DNA from: an uncultured Collinsella sp.
GTDB lineage: Bacteria > Actinomycetota > Coriobacteriia > Coriobacteriales > Coriobacteriaceae
Length of the DNA stretch: 64,000 nt
NCBI GenBank assembly: GCA_959602645.1
Contig: CAUGTZ010000003.1
Span: forward strand, 62,001 to 126,000
Direction of reading: 5' to 3'
In this document: one piece after another, positions 26,828-38,475 of the stretch
Layout of the letters: each line of letters opens with the position of its first letter
How positions within the stretch are numbered: position 1 is the first letter of the stretch
Made by a program: the position numbers and the translations under genes
Notes under the pieces: generated by a model
Told to the model about the DNA's origin: nothing
The model's input: the letters and a program-made list of their open reading frames with translations, nothing else
Databases searched by the model: none

Positions 26828-28060
26828 GTGGCCGTTACCGCGCTTTATGTGCACGTACCGTTTTGCGCTCAAAAGTGCCGGTACTGCGACTTCGACTCAC
26901 GGAGTGTGGCTCCGTGTGATCTGAGCGCTGCGCTCGATGCCTATTTTGAGCAGCTGTATGCGCGCCTCGATGCGTTTGGCGACGCCGGGGCGCTTGAAGG
27001 CATCCGCACCGTCTATGTTGGCGGCGGCACGCCATCGCTGGCAGGGGAGCGTCTAGTAGAGCTTGCCCGGCGTATCTCTCTGTGGTGTGAGCCTGCTGAG
27101 TTTACCTGCGAGGCTAATCCCGAGTCGCTGACCGCTGAGCTCGCCACTGCGCTTGCCAAGGTTGGTGTCACGCGCATCTCTCTGGGCGTGCAAACCCTCG
27201 ACAATACCGAGCTGGCTGCTATTGGCCGCATTCACGATGCCAATCGGGCACTTGCGGCTATCGCGACGGTGAAGGACGCTGGCCTCGATGTGTCGTGCGA
27301 CCTTATGTGTGGCCTTCCCGGGCAGACGGGGGCGAGCTGGCAGCGCACACTCGATGGCGTGCTGGCGGCGGCTCCGCATCATGTGTCGGTCTACCCGCTT
27401 ACGCTCGAGGAGGGGACGCCCCTTTATCGCATGGCATGCCGCGACGAGTCGCTCGAGCCTGATGAGGATTTTCAGTCCGCATGCATGGACACGGCGCGTG
27501 AGCGTCTGGGTGCGGCCGGCTATCACCCTTATGAGGTGGCGAGCTATGCGCTCGATAGCCATGAGTGCGCCCATAACATTGCCTATTGGACCGGACGGGG
27601 CTACCTGGGCCTGGGTCGTTCTGCCGCGGGCATGCTCGACGCCGAGGATTTCGACCGTCTTGCAGGTTTGTTCCCCGGCGTGTCTGCTCGAGGCGATGCG
27701 TACCGCGTGCGTCTGGTGCAACGTGACGATGACGCGACGGCGTTCGAGGCAGAATATCTGTCGCAGCGCGAGGCTGCGGCCGAAGATCTGATGCTCGCTT
27801 GTCGCATGACGCGCGGTGTTGCGTCCGACCTGTTGGTTCGTGCAGCTTGCGTCATCCCAACGGGCGAGCTGGCAGCTGCCTGCGATCGCGCGCTCGAATT
27901 GGGTCTTGCCACTTGGGTGCCCGAGACGCTCGGGGTCCATGGGGGACCCTTCACTTCGGCAGATGTCGTCGCGGGCCGCGTTCGCGCTCGTCTGGCGCCG
28001 ACCCACCTGGGCTGGCTCGATGGAAATGTTCTGTTCGAGCTGTTTTGGGGTCTAGCTTAG
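26828..28060 (+). CDS. hemW: HemW-type radical SAM protein
   Basis: 410 residues. The SAM cluster motif is C-x3-C-x2-C at Cys13, Cys17, Cys20 (FCAQKCRYCDF), followed by YVGGGTPS. HemW inserts heme into proteins and is often mis-annotated as oxygen-independent coproporphyrinogen oxidase (HemN); the short N-terminus before the motif favours HemW. GTG 26828 lies 2 nt after dusB. The lepA-hemW-dnaJ order resembles Firmicutes heat-shock regions, but no hrcA or grpE is present. Confidence 0.88.
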   Translation: MAVTALYVHVPFCAQKCRYCDFDSRSVAPCDLSAALDAYFEQLYARLDAFGDAGALEGIRTVYVGGGTPSLAGERLVELARRISLWCEPAEFTCEANPESLTAELATALAKVGVTRISLGVQTLDNTELAAIGRIHDANRALAAIATVKDAGLDVSCDLMCGLPGQTGASWQRTLDGVLAAAPHHVSVYPLTLEEGTPLYRMACRDESLEPDEDFQSACMDTARERLGAAGYHPYEVASYALDSHECAHNIAYWTGRGYLGLGRSAAGMLDAEDFDRLAGLFPGVSARGDAYRVRLVQRDDDATAFEAEYLSQREAAAEDLMLACRMTRGVASDLLVRAACVIPTGELAAACDRALELGLATWVPETLGVHGGPFTSADVVAGRVRARLAPTHLGWLDGNVLFELFWGLA

Positions 28061-28118
28061 GCCGCTCGGGTAGAATTACCGGAATATATACGCTGCTGTG
28101 AGCAGGAGGTTGCCGCGC

Positions 28119-29222
28119 ATGGCGACGATGAACGAAAAAGATTACTACGAGATTCTGGGTGTCTCCAAGGACGCCACCTCGCGTGATATTCAAAAGGCCT
28201 TCCAGCAAAAGGCCCGCAAACTCCATCCGGACGTCAACAAAGAGCCGGATGCCGAGGAAAAGTTCAAAGAGGTTTCCGAGGCCTACGCCGTGCTTTCGGA
28301 TGAGCAAAAACGTGCGCGCTACGACGCCATGCGTTCTGGCAATCCCTTTGCCGGAGCTCCTACGGCTTCGCCCTATGGCGGCGGCTACGCCGGCAGCGCG
28401 GGCTATGGCAATCCCTTTGAGGGCGGCTTTCCTTTTGGCGGTGCCTGGGGCCAGCAGCGTCGTGGGCAGGCTGCCTACAATCCCGAGAACGGCGCCAACG
28501 TCGTCGTCGATATCAAACTCGACGCCAAGGAGGCCAAGGGCGGTGCCCGCAAGACCGTCCGCTACACGCGCTTCGACACCTGTAGCAACTGCGGCGGCTC
28601 GGGCTCCGTTTCGTCTGAGCATGCCCATACCTGCCCGAGCTGCGGTGGCCGCGGCCACATCGACGTCGACCTGTCCTTCCTGTTTGGTGCGGGCACGTTC
28701 CAGTCGGTCTGCCCCGAGTGCGGCGGTTCCGGTAAGGTCGTGGCCGACCCCTGCCCCGATTGCGGTGGCAGCGGTCGTACTCGCGTAACCTCCGAGCAGA
28801 CGATTGAGTTTCCTGCCGGCACGTACGATGGCGACGAGGTCCGCATTAGCGGCATGGGTCATGCTGGCACCAACGGTGCCGCGGGCGGCGACCTGGTCGG
28901 CCGCGCCCATGTTGAGGCCGAGCGCTTGGAAGGCAAAGCTCGTACCGGTTTTTACCTGATGGGCATTGTGGCGCCGTTTTTGGTGCTGTCGGCCATCTCG
29001 GGCGTGTTCTCGGCCTTTGCCGTGATGTGCTTTATTCCGTTTACCATGGGCCTGTTCATGGTGCTTTCGGACGGTGTGCTTCATCGCAGCCTGCTGTGGT
29101 GGAAGCGCGGTGCGATGCAGTTTGCCAACGGTTTTGCCAACGGATTTATGTTTGCGCTCGTGTCGGTTTGGTTTGCGAGCTGCTCGCAGCGTGCCATGCT
29201 TTCGCCTTACGGAATGCAATAA
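28119..29222 (+). CDS. DnaJ-like protein with C-terminal membrane helices
   Basis: 367 residues. A full J domain (9-70, HPD at 36-38) is followed by a Gly/Phe/Tyr-rich linker, one beta-sandwich segment, and a complete DnaJ zinc region of four CxxCxGxG repeats ([32 protein letters not shown]). After the segment [20 protein letters not shown] the usual second substrate-binding and dimerisation domain is missing. Instead residues about 275-345 form two to three hydrophobic helices. The protein is thus probably a membrane-tethered DnaK co-chaperone. ATG 28119 has AGGAGG nine nt upstream. The canonical DnaJ gene follows 81 nt downstream. Confidence 0.85.
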   Translation: MATMNEKDYYEILGVSKDATSRDIQKAFQQKARKLHPDVNKEPDAEEKFKEVSEAYAVLSDEQKRARYDAMRSGNPFAGAPTASPYGGGYAGSAGYGNPFEGGFPFGGAWGQQRRGQAAYNPENGANVVVDIKLDAKEAKGGARKTVRYTRFDTCSNCGGSGSVSSEHAHTCPSCGGRGHIDVDLSFLFGAGTFQSVCPECGGSGKVVADPCPDCGGSGRTRVTSEQTIEFPAGTYDGDEVRISGMGHAGTNGAAGGDLVGRAHVEAERLEGKARTGFYLMGIVAPFLVLSAISGVFSAFAVMCFIPFTMGLFMVLSDGVLHRSLLWWKRGAMQFANGFANGFMFALVSVWFASCSQRAMLSPYGMQ

Positions 29223-29303
29223 CATCAAACCCTCTGTTTGCGGTCGGCCCAGCTTGGGTATAGGACGCACTGTGACAATAATGAAAGTCGGAAGGATTCG
29301 GTC

Positions 29304-30452
29304 GTGTCGGAAAATAGGGATTACTACGAGGTGCTTGGCGTCGACAAGGATGCCGACGCGCGGACGATTAAGCGTGCGTTTCTAAAGAAGGCCCGTACCG
29401 TACATCCGGATGTTTCGGACGACCCCGAGGCCGAGGCCAAGTTCAAGGAGCTCAACGAGGCCTATTCCGTTCTTTCCGATGAACAGAAGCGTGCTAACTA
29501 CGACCGTTACGGCACTGCCGACGGCCCTGGTGGTTCGGGCTACGTCGATATCAACGATATCTTTGGTGGCATGGGCATGGACGACTTGTTCTCGTCGTTC
29601 TTTGGCGGCGGTGCCGGCGGTAGCGCCCGCAGCCGTCGTGAGCGTCGTCGCGGACGTGACATGGCCATTTCGCTTTCGGTGACGCTCGAGGAGGCGGCAC
29701 TCGGCTGCAAAAAGACGATCAGCTATGACCGCCTTGCTCCTTGCGAGGACTGCAATGGCACCGGTAGGGCAGAGGGCGCACAGGAAAAGCAATGCGGCCG
29801 CTGTCACGGTACGGGCTACGTCACGACGGTTCAGCGTTCGTTCCTGGGCCAGGTTCAGTCTTCCTCGCCTTGCCCCGATTGCCATGGCGAGGGCACGGTT
29901 ATCGACCATCCCTGCGAGACCTGCGACGGTCAGGGCCGCACGCCTTCGCATGAAAAGATCGACATCGATATTCCCGCCGGCGTTTCGACCGGTCGCCAGC
30001 TGCGTGTGAGCGGCTTTGGCGAGGCCGGCCTTCGCGGCGAGCCTTCGGGCGACTTGATTGTCAACGTGCGCGTTGCCGACCATGAGCGCTTTAAGCGCAA
30101 CGGTGACGACTTGTACCTGGTGAGCGATATCTCGATTGCACAGGCTGCGCTCGGCTGCGAGATCGAGGTCGAGGGCATTATGCCCGACGAGGTCGTTAGG
30201 GTGACGGTTCCCGCCGGCGCCCAGTACGGCGACACCGTGAGCGTCAATAATTACGGCATGCCGCGCATTGGCGGGGGCGGTTCGCGTGGCCGCCTGATCG
30301 TGCAACTGCGCGTGGTCGTTCCCACCAATCTTTCCAATAAGCAACGCGAGCTGCTCCGTGCTTTTGCCGATGAGATGGGCGATGACGTCGCTTCCGGTAA
30401 GAAGTCGGTGACCGACCGTATCAAGAGTGCCCTCGACGATATCCTCGATTAA
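29304..30452 (+). CDS. dnaJ: Chaperone DnaJ, canonical
   Basis: 382-residue type I DnaJ: J domain with HPD at 34-36, Gly-rich linker, four zinc-finger repeats (CEDCNGTG, CGRCHGTG, CPDCHGEG, CETCDGQG), and both C-terminal beta domains with the dimerisation end. It stimulates DnaK ATPase and delivers unfolded substrates. GTG 29304 has AAGGA seven nt upstream. It is followed after 9 nt by mtaB, as in many Gram-positive genomes. Confidence 0.95.
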   Translation: MSENRDYYEVLGVDKDADARTIKRAFLKKARTVHPDVSDDPEAEAKFKELNEAYSVLSDEQKRANYDRYGTADGPGGSGYVDINDIFGGMGMDDLFSSFFGGGAGGSARSRRERRRGRDMAISLSVTLEEAALGCKKTISYDRLAPCEDCNGTGRAEGAQEKQCGRCHGTGYVTTVQRSFLGQVQSSSPCPDCHGEGTVIDHPCETCDGQGRTPSHEKIDIDIPAGVSTGRQLRVSGFGEAGLRGEPSGDLIVNVRVADHERFKRNGDDLYLVSDISIAQAALGCEIEVEGIMPDEVVRVTVPAGAQYGDTVSVNNYGMPRIGGGGSRGRLIVQLRVVVPTNLSNKQRELLRAFADEMGDDVASGKKSVTDRIKSALDDILD

Positions 30453-30461
30453 GGAGCCCGC

Positions 30462-31754
30462 GTGCTCGCACCCCATATTTCCGTCGTCAACCTCGGCTGC
30501 CGTGTCAACCGGGTTGAGTCTGACCGCATCACTGCCGATCTTATGCGCCTGGGCTTTGCCATGGTGGAGCCCCAGGATGCCAATCTGATCGTCATTAACA
30601 CCTGTGCCGTTACGGGCGAGGCCGAGGCCAAGACCCGTAAGGCCGTTCGCCATGCGCTGGCCTATCCAAATGAGCCCTATGTGGTCGTGACCGGATGCGT
30701 GGTCAATCTGCATCCCGAGGAGCTGCTGGAGCTTTCGGACCGCGTGATCGCCGAGCCGTCCAAGATCGATGTCGCCGAACGCGTCTGCGAGGTGCTGGGC
30801 GTTGAGTCCGATAACGTTCCCGCCTGCAGCGACGGCGAGGTTGTCGACGCACTCGGTCGCTCGCGTCTGGGCGTGAAGATCCAGGACGGCTGCAACCATC
30901 GTTGCACCTATTGCATTGTGTGGAAGGCTCGCGGCCCCGAGCGCTCCGTGCCGGTCGAGTCCGTGCTCGAGCAGGTTCGCGAGGCTCAGGTGGCCGGCGT
31001 GCCCGAGGTGGTGCTGACGGGTGTGAACCTTGGCGCCTACGATGGCAAGAGCGCGACTGACGAACACGTCGAGATTGATGAGCTTCTCGAGGCGATCATG
31101 GAGCGCACGTCCATTCCGCATGTGCGCATTTCCTCGGTCGAGCCCATGGATATCTCCGAGTCCCTGCTTAAGGTCATGGCGCGCTATCCGCAGCGCATCG
31201 CTCCGTTTTTGCACCTGCCCGTGCAGTCCGGCTGCACAAGGACACTGCATCGCATGGGCCGTCCCTATAGCGCCGAGGCCTTTGAGGAGACGGTGCGCAT
31301 GATTCGCACCAACTTGCCCCAGGTGTCTCTTTCGTGCGATGTCATCGTCGGTTTTCCCGGTGAGACGGACGAGGAGTTTGAGGAGTCGCTGGCTCTGTGC
31401 CGCCGCGTGGGCTTTTCGCGTATGCATGTGTTCCGCTACAGCAAGCGTCCTGGTACCCTTGCAGCCGATATGCCCGACCAGGTGCCGCCCGAGGTTATGG
31501 CCGAGCGTAGCCGCCGCATGAGGGCCGCGGCGCAGGAACTCGCCATTGCCGACGCTCGCCGTCGCGTGGGAACCGTCGAGCGTGCCGTGCTTGAGTATGG
31601 CGACAACCTGACGCTCGGTTCGTTCCATCATGCCCGTCTTGACGATACCTGTGGACTCACAGCCCCGTGCCTGCTCGATGTTGCTATCATCGGAGTCGAT
31701 GATTCCGGCTTGGTCCATGCACGCAGGGAGGTTCATGGAAGCCTCGAAGATTAG
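30462..31754 (+). CDS. mtaB: MtaB tRNA t6A37 methylthiotransferase
   Basis: 430 residues, MiaB-like radical SAM enzyme with two clusters. The N-terminal domain has Cys13 (NLGCRVNRVE), Cys in NTCAV and in VTGCVV. The radical SAM motif CNHRCTYC is near 144-151, and a TRAM domain ends the protein. VNxxE near the N-terminus and the dnaJ neighbour point to the MtaB subgroup (ms2t6A) rather than MiaB or RimO, both of which are separate genes here. GTG 30462 follows AAGGAG. It overlaps phoH by 20 nt. Confidence 0.9.
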   Translation: MLAPHISVVNLGCRVNRVESDRITADLMRLGFAMVEPQDANLIVINTCAVTGEAEAKTRKAVRHALAYPNEPYVVVTGCVVNLHPEELLELSDRVIAEPSKIDVAERVCEVLGVESDNVPACSDGEVVDALGRSRLGVKIQDGCNHRCTYCIVWKARGPERSVPVESVLEQVREAQVAGVPEVVLTGVNLGAYDGKSATDEHVEIDELLEAIMERTSIPHVRISSVEPMDISESLLKVMARYPQRIAPFLHLPVQSGCTRTLHRMGRPYSAEAFEETVRMIRTNLPQVSLSCDVIVGFPGETDEEFEESLALCRRVGFSRMHVFRYSKRPGTLAADMPDQVPPEVMAERSRRMRAAAQELAIADARRRVGTVERAVLEYGDNLTLGSFHHARLDDTCGLTAPCLLDVAIIGVDDSGLVHARREVHGSLED

Positions 31755-32721
31755 ACTTACCGTTCCCGAGGGAATTGATCCCTCGCGCGTTTTGGGTGCC
31801 GGCGACGGCGTCCTTCGTGCGCTGGAGAGCTTGGTTCGCGCCCACGTGGTCGCCCGTGGCGACAGCATCGCCGTGAGCGGTGACCCGGACGAGGTCGAGC
31901 TCGTGGCGCGCTTTTTCGAGCATGCTTTTCGTGAGGCGGCCGCCGGACGCACGCTGTCTGCCGACGATGTCTCTCGTTGCTTGGCCATCTTGCGCGACGG
32001 TGAGCACGAGGCTACGTCGCTTCGCGATGATGTGCTGCTTTCGTATCGCGGTCGTGTCATTCGTCCCAAGACGCTCGGCCAAAAGCGCTATGTGGATGCC
32101 ATCCGCTCGCATACCATCACGTTTGGCCTGGGTCCTGCCGGTACCGGTAAGACCTATCTGGCCATGGCGCTCGCCGTTGCCGCGCTCAAGCGTCATGAGG
32201 TGGGTCGTCTGATCTTGACGCGTCCGGTTGTCGAGGCGGGGGAGAACCTGGGCTTTTTGCCCGGTACCCTCGAGGAAAAGATTGACCCCTACATGCGTCC
32301 GCTCTACGATGCTCTTTTTGACATGATGGATCGCGAACGCATCGATGAGCTTATGGAGCGCGGTGTGATCGAGATCGCCCCGCTTGCCTACATGCGCGGC
32401 CGCACGCTGAGCGATGCCTTCGTGGTGCTCGACGAGGCGCAAAATACCACGCCCGAGCAGATGAAGATGTTCCTGACGCGCCTGGGCTTTAACTCCAAGT
32501 TTGTGATTACCGGCGACCTGAGTCAGCGCGACCTGGTGGGTCGTCGCGGCGGTCTTGCCGACGTCGAGCAGATTTTAGGCCGTGTCGACGATGTCGCATT
32601 TTCTCACCTCGAGCGTGCCGACGTGGTGCGCCATGCCTTGGTGGGGCGTATCGTCGAGGCGTACGATGCTTATGATGATGTGCGCGAGAAACGCGTGCAC
32701 GACCGAAAGGAGTCCCGTTGA
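31735..32721 (+). CDS. phoH: PhoH-family ATPase
   Basis: 328 residues. An N-terminal segment of about 110 residues precedes the PhoH domain with Walker A GPAGTGKTYLA (near 133-142), Walker B FVVLDEAQNTT and ITGDLSQRDL. PhoH proteins are cytosolic ATPases linked to RNA metabolism, and the next gene encodes the RNase-like YbeY, the usual partner. ATG 31735 lies within mtaB with GGAGG close upstream; YbeY overlaps by 4 nt. Confidence 0.93.
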   Translation: MEASKIRLTVPEGIDPSRVLGAGDGVLRALESLVRAHVVARGDSIAVSGDPDEVELVARFFEHAFREAAAGRTLSADDVSRCLAILRDGEHEATSLRDDVLLSYRGRVIRPKTLGQKRYVDAIRSHTITFGLGPAGTGKTYLAMALAVAALKRHEVGRLILTRPVVEAGENLGFLPGTLEEKIDPYMRPLYDALFDMMDRERIDELMERGVIEIAPLAYMRGRTLSDAFVVLDEAQNTTPEQMKMFLTRLGFNSKFVITGDLSQRDLVGRRGGLADVEQILGRVDDVAFSHLERADVVRHALVGRIVEAYDAYDDVREKRVHDRKESR

Positions 32722-33227
32722 GTGTATTGATCAGCAACGATGCCGAGCTCGATACGCTGCTCGACGCGCAGGAGGTAGAGCACATCTGCGAGGTCGTGCT
32801 TGCCGCCGAGGGCGTTGAGCGTGAAGTCGAGATTTCCCTTTCATATGTCGATGAGGACGAGATGCACGAGCTCAACCACGAGTGGCGCGGTATCGACCGC
32901 ACCACCGATGTCCTCTCGTTTGAATGCGACTCGGCCTTTGACGAGGATATTCCCGCCGACGAGACGCTCGAGCTCGGCGATATCATCTTGGCCCCGCAGG
33001 TCATTGCCCGTCAGGCCCCCGGCTTTGGCAATAGCCCTGCCGACGAGTGCCGTCTGATGCTCGTTCATGGCATGCTGCACCTGCTGGGGTATGACCATAT
33101 TGAGGACGACGAGGCCGAGGTCATGGAGGCCCGCGAGGACGCCATCCTGCGCGATCTGGCGCTTGAGCGCGGTGAGGACCCCAAGCTGGTCCACGTCGGC
33201 CCCATCACCAACCACGCCCACGACTAG
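32718..33227 (+). CDS. ybeY: Endoribonuclease YbeY
   Basis: 169 residues with the zinc motif HGMLHLLGYDH (His117, His121, His127) and TTDVLSFE. YbeY acts in 16S rRNA 3' maturation and ribosome quality control. TTG 32718 is preceded by GAAAGGAG. It sits between phoH and dgkA, the standard order. Confidence 0.95.
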   Translation: MSVLISNDAELDTLLDAQEVEHICEVVLAAEGVEREVEISLSYVDEDEMHELNHEWRGIDRTTDVLSFECDSAFDEDIPADETLELGDIILAPQVIARQAPGFGNSPADECRLMLVHGMLHLLGYDHIEDDEAEVMEAREDAILRDLALERGEDPKLVHVGPITNHAHD

Positions 33228-33236
33228 GAGCCGTCT

Positions 33237-33614
33237 ATGATTCCCGGATCGAACAAGGACCATCTGTCCTTCTTAAAGTCGTTCTCCTACGCTATGGAGG
33301 GCTTCGTCACCGCCGTTAAAACCGAGCGTAACATTAAGGTCATGCTCGTGGCGGGCGTGTGCACCGTCATTGCCGGCTGCATCGTGGGGCTCGACATTGC
33401 CGAGTGGGCCACGGTTATCATCTGCTGTGGCCTGGTGATTCACGGCGAGCTGTGCAACACCGCCATGGAGGCGATCGTCGACCTGGCGACTCAGGAGCTC
33501 CATCCGTTGGCAAAGCGTGCGAAGGATATCGCCGCCGCCTCCGTATACGTACTTTCCATCACCGCCGCGATTGTGGGCTTGCTGGTATTTGCCCACGCAC
33601 TCGACTTTATTTAG
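33237..33614 (+). CDS. dgkA: Diacylglycerol/undecaprenol kinase family protein
   Basis: 125-residue membrane protein with an N-terminal amphipathic helix (SFLKSFSYAMEGFVTAVKTERNIKVM) and three transmembrane helices. The active-site helix GELCNTAMEAIVDLAT contains the conserved E-x4-(A/N)-x-E-A-x2-D pattern. In Gram-positives this enzyme mainly phosphorylates undecaprenol to recycle the lipid carrier; the substrate here is inferred. It fits the ybeY-dgkA-era order. Confidence 0.93.
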   Translation: MIPGSNKDHLSFLKSFSYAMEGFVTAVKTERNIKVMLVAGVCTVIAGCIVGLDIAEWATVIICCGLVIHGELCNTAMEAIVDLATQELHPLAKRAKDIAAASVYVLSITAAIVGLLVFAHALDFI

Positions 33615-33626
33615 AAAGGGATTTCC

Positions 33627-34703
33627 ATGTCCGACACTATGCTGCCTATCGATGAAACTCTGGATGACGAGTCCCTGGATGCGGTGGATACCGAAGCGGC
33701 CGAGGCATACGAGGAGATCGAGGAGTTAGACCCGTTTGAGGGCATGAGCGACGAGGAACTCGACGCCCTGTGCGACGAGGACGATAGCCTCGTGGGCTTT
33801 GGCGACGTTGAGCCCGGTTTCCGCAGCGGCTTCGTGGCGCTTGTCGGCCGCCCCAACGCCGGCAAGTCCACGCTGCTCAACGCCTGCTATGGCAAAAAGG
33901 TCGCCATCACCTCGCCGGTGGCCCAGACGACCCGCCGCCGCATGCGCGCCGTCGTCAACCGTCCCGGCTACCAGCTGGTCTTTGTCGATACCCCGGGTAT
34001 TCACAAGCCCAAGGACGGCCTTGGGTCCGAGCTCAACAAGAGCGCGCTGTTCGAGCTGAACGATGTCGATGTCGTCGCGTTTTTGATTGATGCCACCAAG
34101 CCGATCGGCAGGGGAGACGCCTGGGTTGCCGATCGCGTCAAGAGCGCCCGTTCCAAGAAAGTCTTGGTGCTCACCAAGGCCGATGAGGCTGATCCCGCAC
34201 AGGTCATGGAACAGCTAAAGGCCGCCCACGAGCTCATGGACTATGACGATGAGATCGTGACGTCGTCGGTCAAGAACTTCAACGTCGACGCCTTCATCGA
34301 GACCGTTGCGCACTTTTTGCCCGAGGGCCCGCGTTGGTTTCCCGAGGACATGGGTACCGACGCTTCCGATGAGACGCTCGTTGCCGAGTTTGTGCGCGAG
34401 AAGGTCTTGCGCCGCACCCGTGATGAGATCCCGCACTCCGTTGGCGTGATCTGCGATGCGCTCGAGCAGACCAAGAAGGTGCTGCGCGTGCACGCCACCA
34501 TTTACGTCGAGCGTGAGGGCCAAAAGGGCATCATCATCGGCAAGGGCGGCGAGATGATCAAGCATATCGGTATCGACGCCCGCCGCGATCTCGAGCGCAT
34601 TTTTGGCACGCAGGTCTTTTTGGAGCTGGACGTGAAGGTCAAGGCCGGTTGGCGCGACGACGAGGCCCAGATTCGCCGCTTCGGCTACAACGCCGAGGAC
34701 TAA
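33627..34703 (+). CDS. era: GTPase Era with acidic N-terminal extension
   Basis: 358 residues against about 300 for the family. Residues 1-65 are a very acidic extension rich in Asp and Glu (EIEELDPFEGMSDEELDAL). The Era core follows: G1 GRPNAGKS (74-81), DTPGIHKP, TKAD, and a KH domain with GKGGEMIKHIG near 305-315. Era binds the 3' end of 16S rRNA in 30S assembly. The start ATG 33627 has AAAGGGAT upstream. The extension is real coding sequence by codon usage, since no better start with a ribosome binding site lies inside it. Confidence 0.95.
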   Translation: MSDTMLPIDETLDDESLDAVDTEAAEAYEEIEELDPFEGMSDEELDALCDEDDSLVGFGDVEPGFRSGFVALVGRPNAGKSTLLNACYGKKVAITSPVAQTTRRRMRAVVNRPGYQLVFVDTPGIHKPKDGLGSELNKSALFELNDVDVVAFLIDATKPIGRGDAWVADRVKSARSKKVLVLTKADEADPAQVMEQLKAAHELMDYDDEIVTSSVKNFNVDAFIETVAHFLPEGPRWFPEDMGTDASDETLVAEFVREKVLRRTRDEIPHSVGVICDALEQTKKVLRVHATIYVEREGQKGIIIGKGGEMIKHIGIDARRDLERIFGTQVFLELDVKVKAGWRDDEAQIRRFGYNAED

Positions 34704-34718
34704 GGACGCGCGGCGCGC

Positions 34719-35468
34719 ATGGCAGGCTCCCGGACATATCGCACGAAGGTGCTCGTCCTCGATAAGACGAAGCTCAAAGAGACGGACCTGATCTTGACGA
34801 TGCTTGACGAGCGGGGTCGGCAGGTTCGCGCCGTGGCAAAGGGCGCCCGCAAACCCGGTGGGCGCCTTGCTGCGCGCTGCGAGCTGTTCTGCACCGTCGA
34901 TATGCTGCTCGCGCATGGACGGTCGCTCGACGTGGTTTCCCAGGCCGAGCTTATGGAGGCGCCGCTCGGCGCTGCGCCCGATTACGAGACGACCTGTGCC
35001 GCAAGCGCGATCGCCGAGGTCGCGCGCGTGTGCTCGTTTGAGGACGCCGAGGATCCATTTACCTTTGCCATCACGCAGCGAGCGCTTGCCCTGGTGGGCA
35101 GCGGGCTCGACACGGCGCATATGGATCTACTTGTGGCGGCATATGTCTTTAAGCTGCTGTCGCACGTTGGCTATCGACCCGATTTTTCGGCCTGCGTGCT
35201 GTGCGGAGACCCCATGCTGTCGTATTTTTCGCCCCGGGCGGGCGGGCTCATGTGCGGGTCGTGCGCGTCGAGCGTTCCGGGTGCCGAGCTGGTGTCGACC
35301 GGTGAGGTCGCGTGGCTGCGCGCCCTCATGTCCATGACCTTCGATGCACTCATGGCCGAGAGGATCGATCCCCATACCGCTGCCTTTTTATTGGGGCTTT
35401 CGCATGTTTGGGCTGCGACGCACACCGATCAGCGCCTCCGTGCGATGGAATTCATGTTGGGTCGGTGA
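34719..35468 (+). CDS. recO: DNA repair protein RecO
   Basis: 249 residues: N-terminal OB fold (YRTKVLVLDKTKLKETDLIL) and a C-terminal helical domain with a four-cysteine zinc site, CVLCGD near 159 and CGSCA near 179. RecO loads RecA on SSB-coated DNA with RecR. ATG 34719 follows AAGGA at 12 nt. It follows era, as in many Gram-positive genomes. Confidence 0.92.
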   Translation: MAGSRTYRTKVLVLDKTKLKETDLILTMLDERGRQVRAVAKGARKPGGRLAARCELFCTVDMLLAHGRSLDVVSQAELMEAPLGAAPDYETTCAASAIAEVARVCSFEDAEDPFTFAITQRALALVGSGLDTAHMDLLVAAYVFKLLSHVGYRPDFSACVLCGDPMLSYFSPRAGGLMCGSCASSVPGAELVSTGEVAWLRALMSMTFDALMAERIDPHTAAFLLGLSHVWAATHTDQRLRAMEFMLGR

Positions 35469-35606
35469 TGATGCGCAGGCGCGGGCCGCTTGTGGTAACA
35501 TACCGACCTGTTGGTACCTCGACCTTGGATGCTCGCTCCACCGGCGGCTTCCCAGTCCGAGGCGTATAATGTCGCCCGCGGGCGACAAGAAACGAAAGGT
35601 GAAACA

Positions 35607-35885
35607 ATGACTGTTTCCAAAGAGCGCAAGGCTGAGCTGACTGCCCAGTTCGGTAACACCCCGGTCGACACCGGCAACCCCAAGGTTCAGGTCGCCATCC
35701 TGTCCGAGCGCATCAAGGAGCTGACCGAGCACATGAAGTCCCACCAGAAGGACTTCCACACCCGTCGTGGCCTGCTCATGCTCGTCGGCCGCCGTCGTCG
35801 TCTTCTCTCCTACATCAAGAAGAACGACATCGTCGAGTACCGTGAGCTCATCAAGGCTCTGGGCATCCGCGACAACATCCAGTAA
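35607..35885 (+). CDS. rpsO: 30S ribosomal protein S15
   Basis: 92 residues: TVSKERKAELTAQFGNTPVD, then the S15 signature HxKDFHTRRGLLMLVGRRRRLL. It binds the central domain of 16S rRNA. ATG 35607 follows GAAAGGTG. The rpsO-pnp order is conserved in bacteria; here a terminator separates them. Confidence 0.97.
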   Translation: MTVSKERKAELTAQFGNTPVDTGNPKVQVAILSERIKELTEHMKSHQKDFHTRRGLLMLVGRRRRLLSYIKKNDIVEYRELIKALGIRDNIQ

Positions 35886-35901
35886 GGATTTGTACATGCT
35901 A

Positions 35902-35933
35902 AGAGCGTCCTGCGCAGCGGGGCGCTCTTTTTG
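35902..35933 (+). terminator. Terminator between rpsO and pnp
   Basis: AGAGCG pairs with CGCTCT around a GC-rich inner part, followed by TTTTTG. It should stop or attenuate rpsO transcription before pnp. Confidence 0.85.
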
Positions 35934-35999
35934 TGTAAGGGCGTGAACAATCACGCTCTGAAGCGTGGCGGGGGCAGGGGGCCCGCGTCACATGAGAAG

Positions 36000-36022
36000 C
36001 CCGCAGGCAAGGGGCCTGTGGG
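36000..36022 (+). promoter_or_regulatory. Hairpin in the pnp leader
   Basis: CCCGCAGGC and GCCTGTGGG form a 9-bp stem (one G-T pair) with a 5-nt loop directly before the pnp ribosome binding site (AAAGGAGA). A second small hairpin (GCGTGA/TCACGC) is at 35941-35956. In E. coli a leader hairpin mediates pnp autoregulation after RNase III cleavage; a similar role here is inference. Confidence 0.5.
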
Positions 36023-36035
36023 GTAAAGGAGAACA

Positions 36036-38282
<2,247 letters not shown>

Positions 38283-38305
38283 CAGCCGTACATAATCAGC
38301 TCAAC

Positions 38306-38335
38306 AAGGGCGACTCCTAAAGGGGTCGCCCTTTT
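38306..38335 (+). terminator. Terminator after pnp
   Basis: AAGGGCGAC and GTCGCCCTTTT form the stem with the T-run. Its right arm overlaps the left end of palindromic element A1 (from 38328). Confidence 0.85.
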
Positions 38336-38475
38336 GCTATTCCCGGCGGGGTCCGCGGGTAAAGTTTCCTGCTCTACAGTCCTGCTCGCGCGGAGAGCAC
38401 ATTAAGTGCTCTCCGGCTCGTGCGGAACTCGCGATAAACTTTACCCGCGGCCCCCGCCGGAAATAGCAAAAGGGC
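38328..38475 (+). repeat. Palindromic element A1
   Basis: Two 40-bp arms (38328-38367 and 38436-38475) are complementary at 38 of 40 positions. The 68-nt core between them contains CTGCTCTACAGTCCTGC, an inner perfect stem GGAGAGCAC-ATTAA-GTGCTCTCC, and GTGCGGAACTCGCGA. Its core recurs in inverted orientation in A2 but the outer half of the arms does not. Confidence 0.9.
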
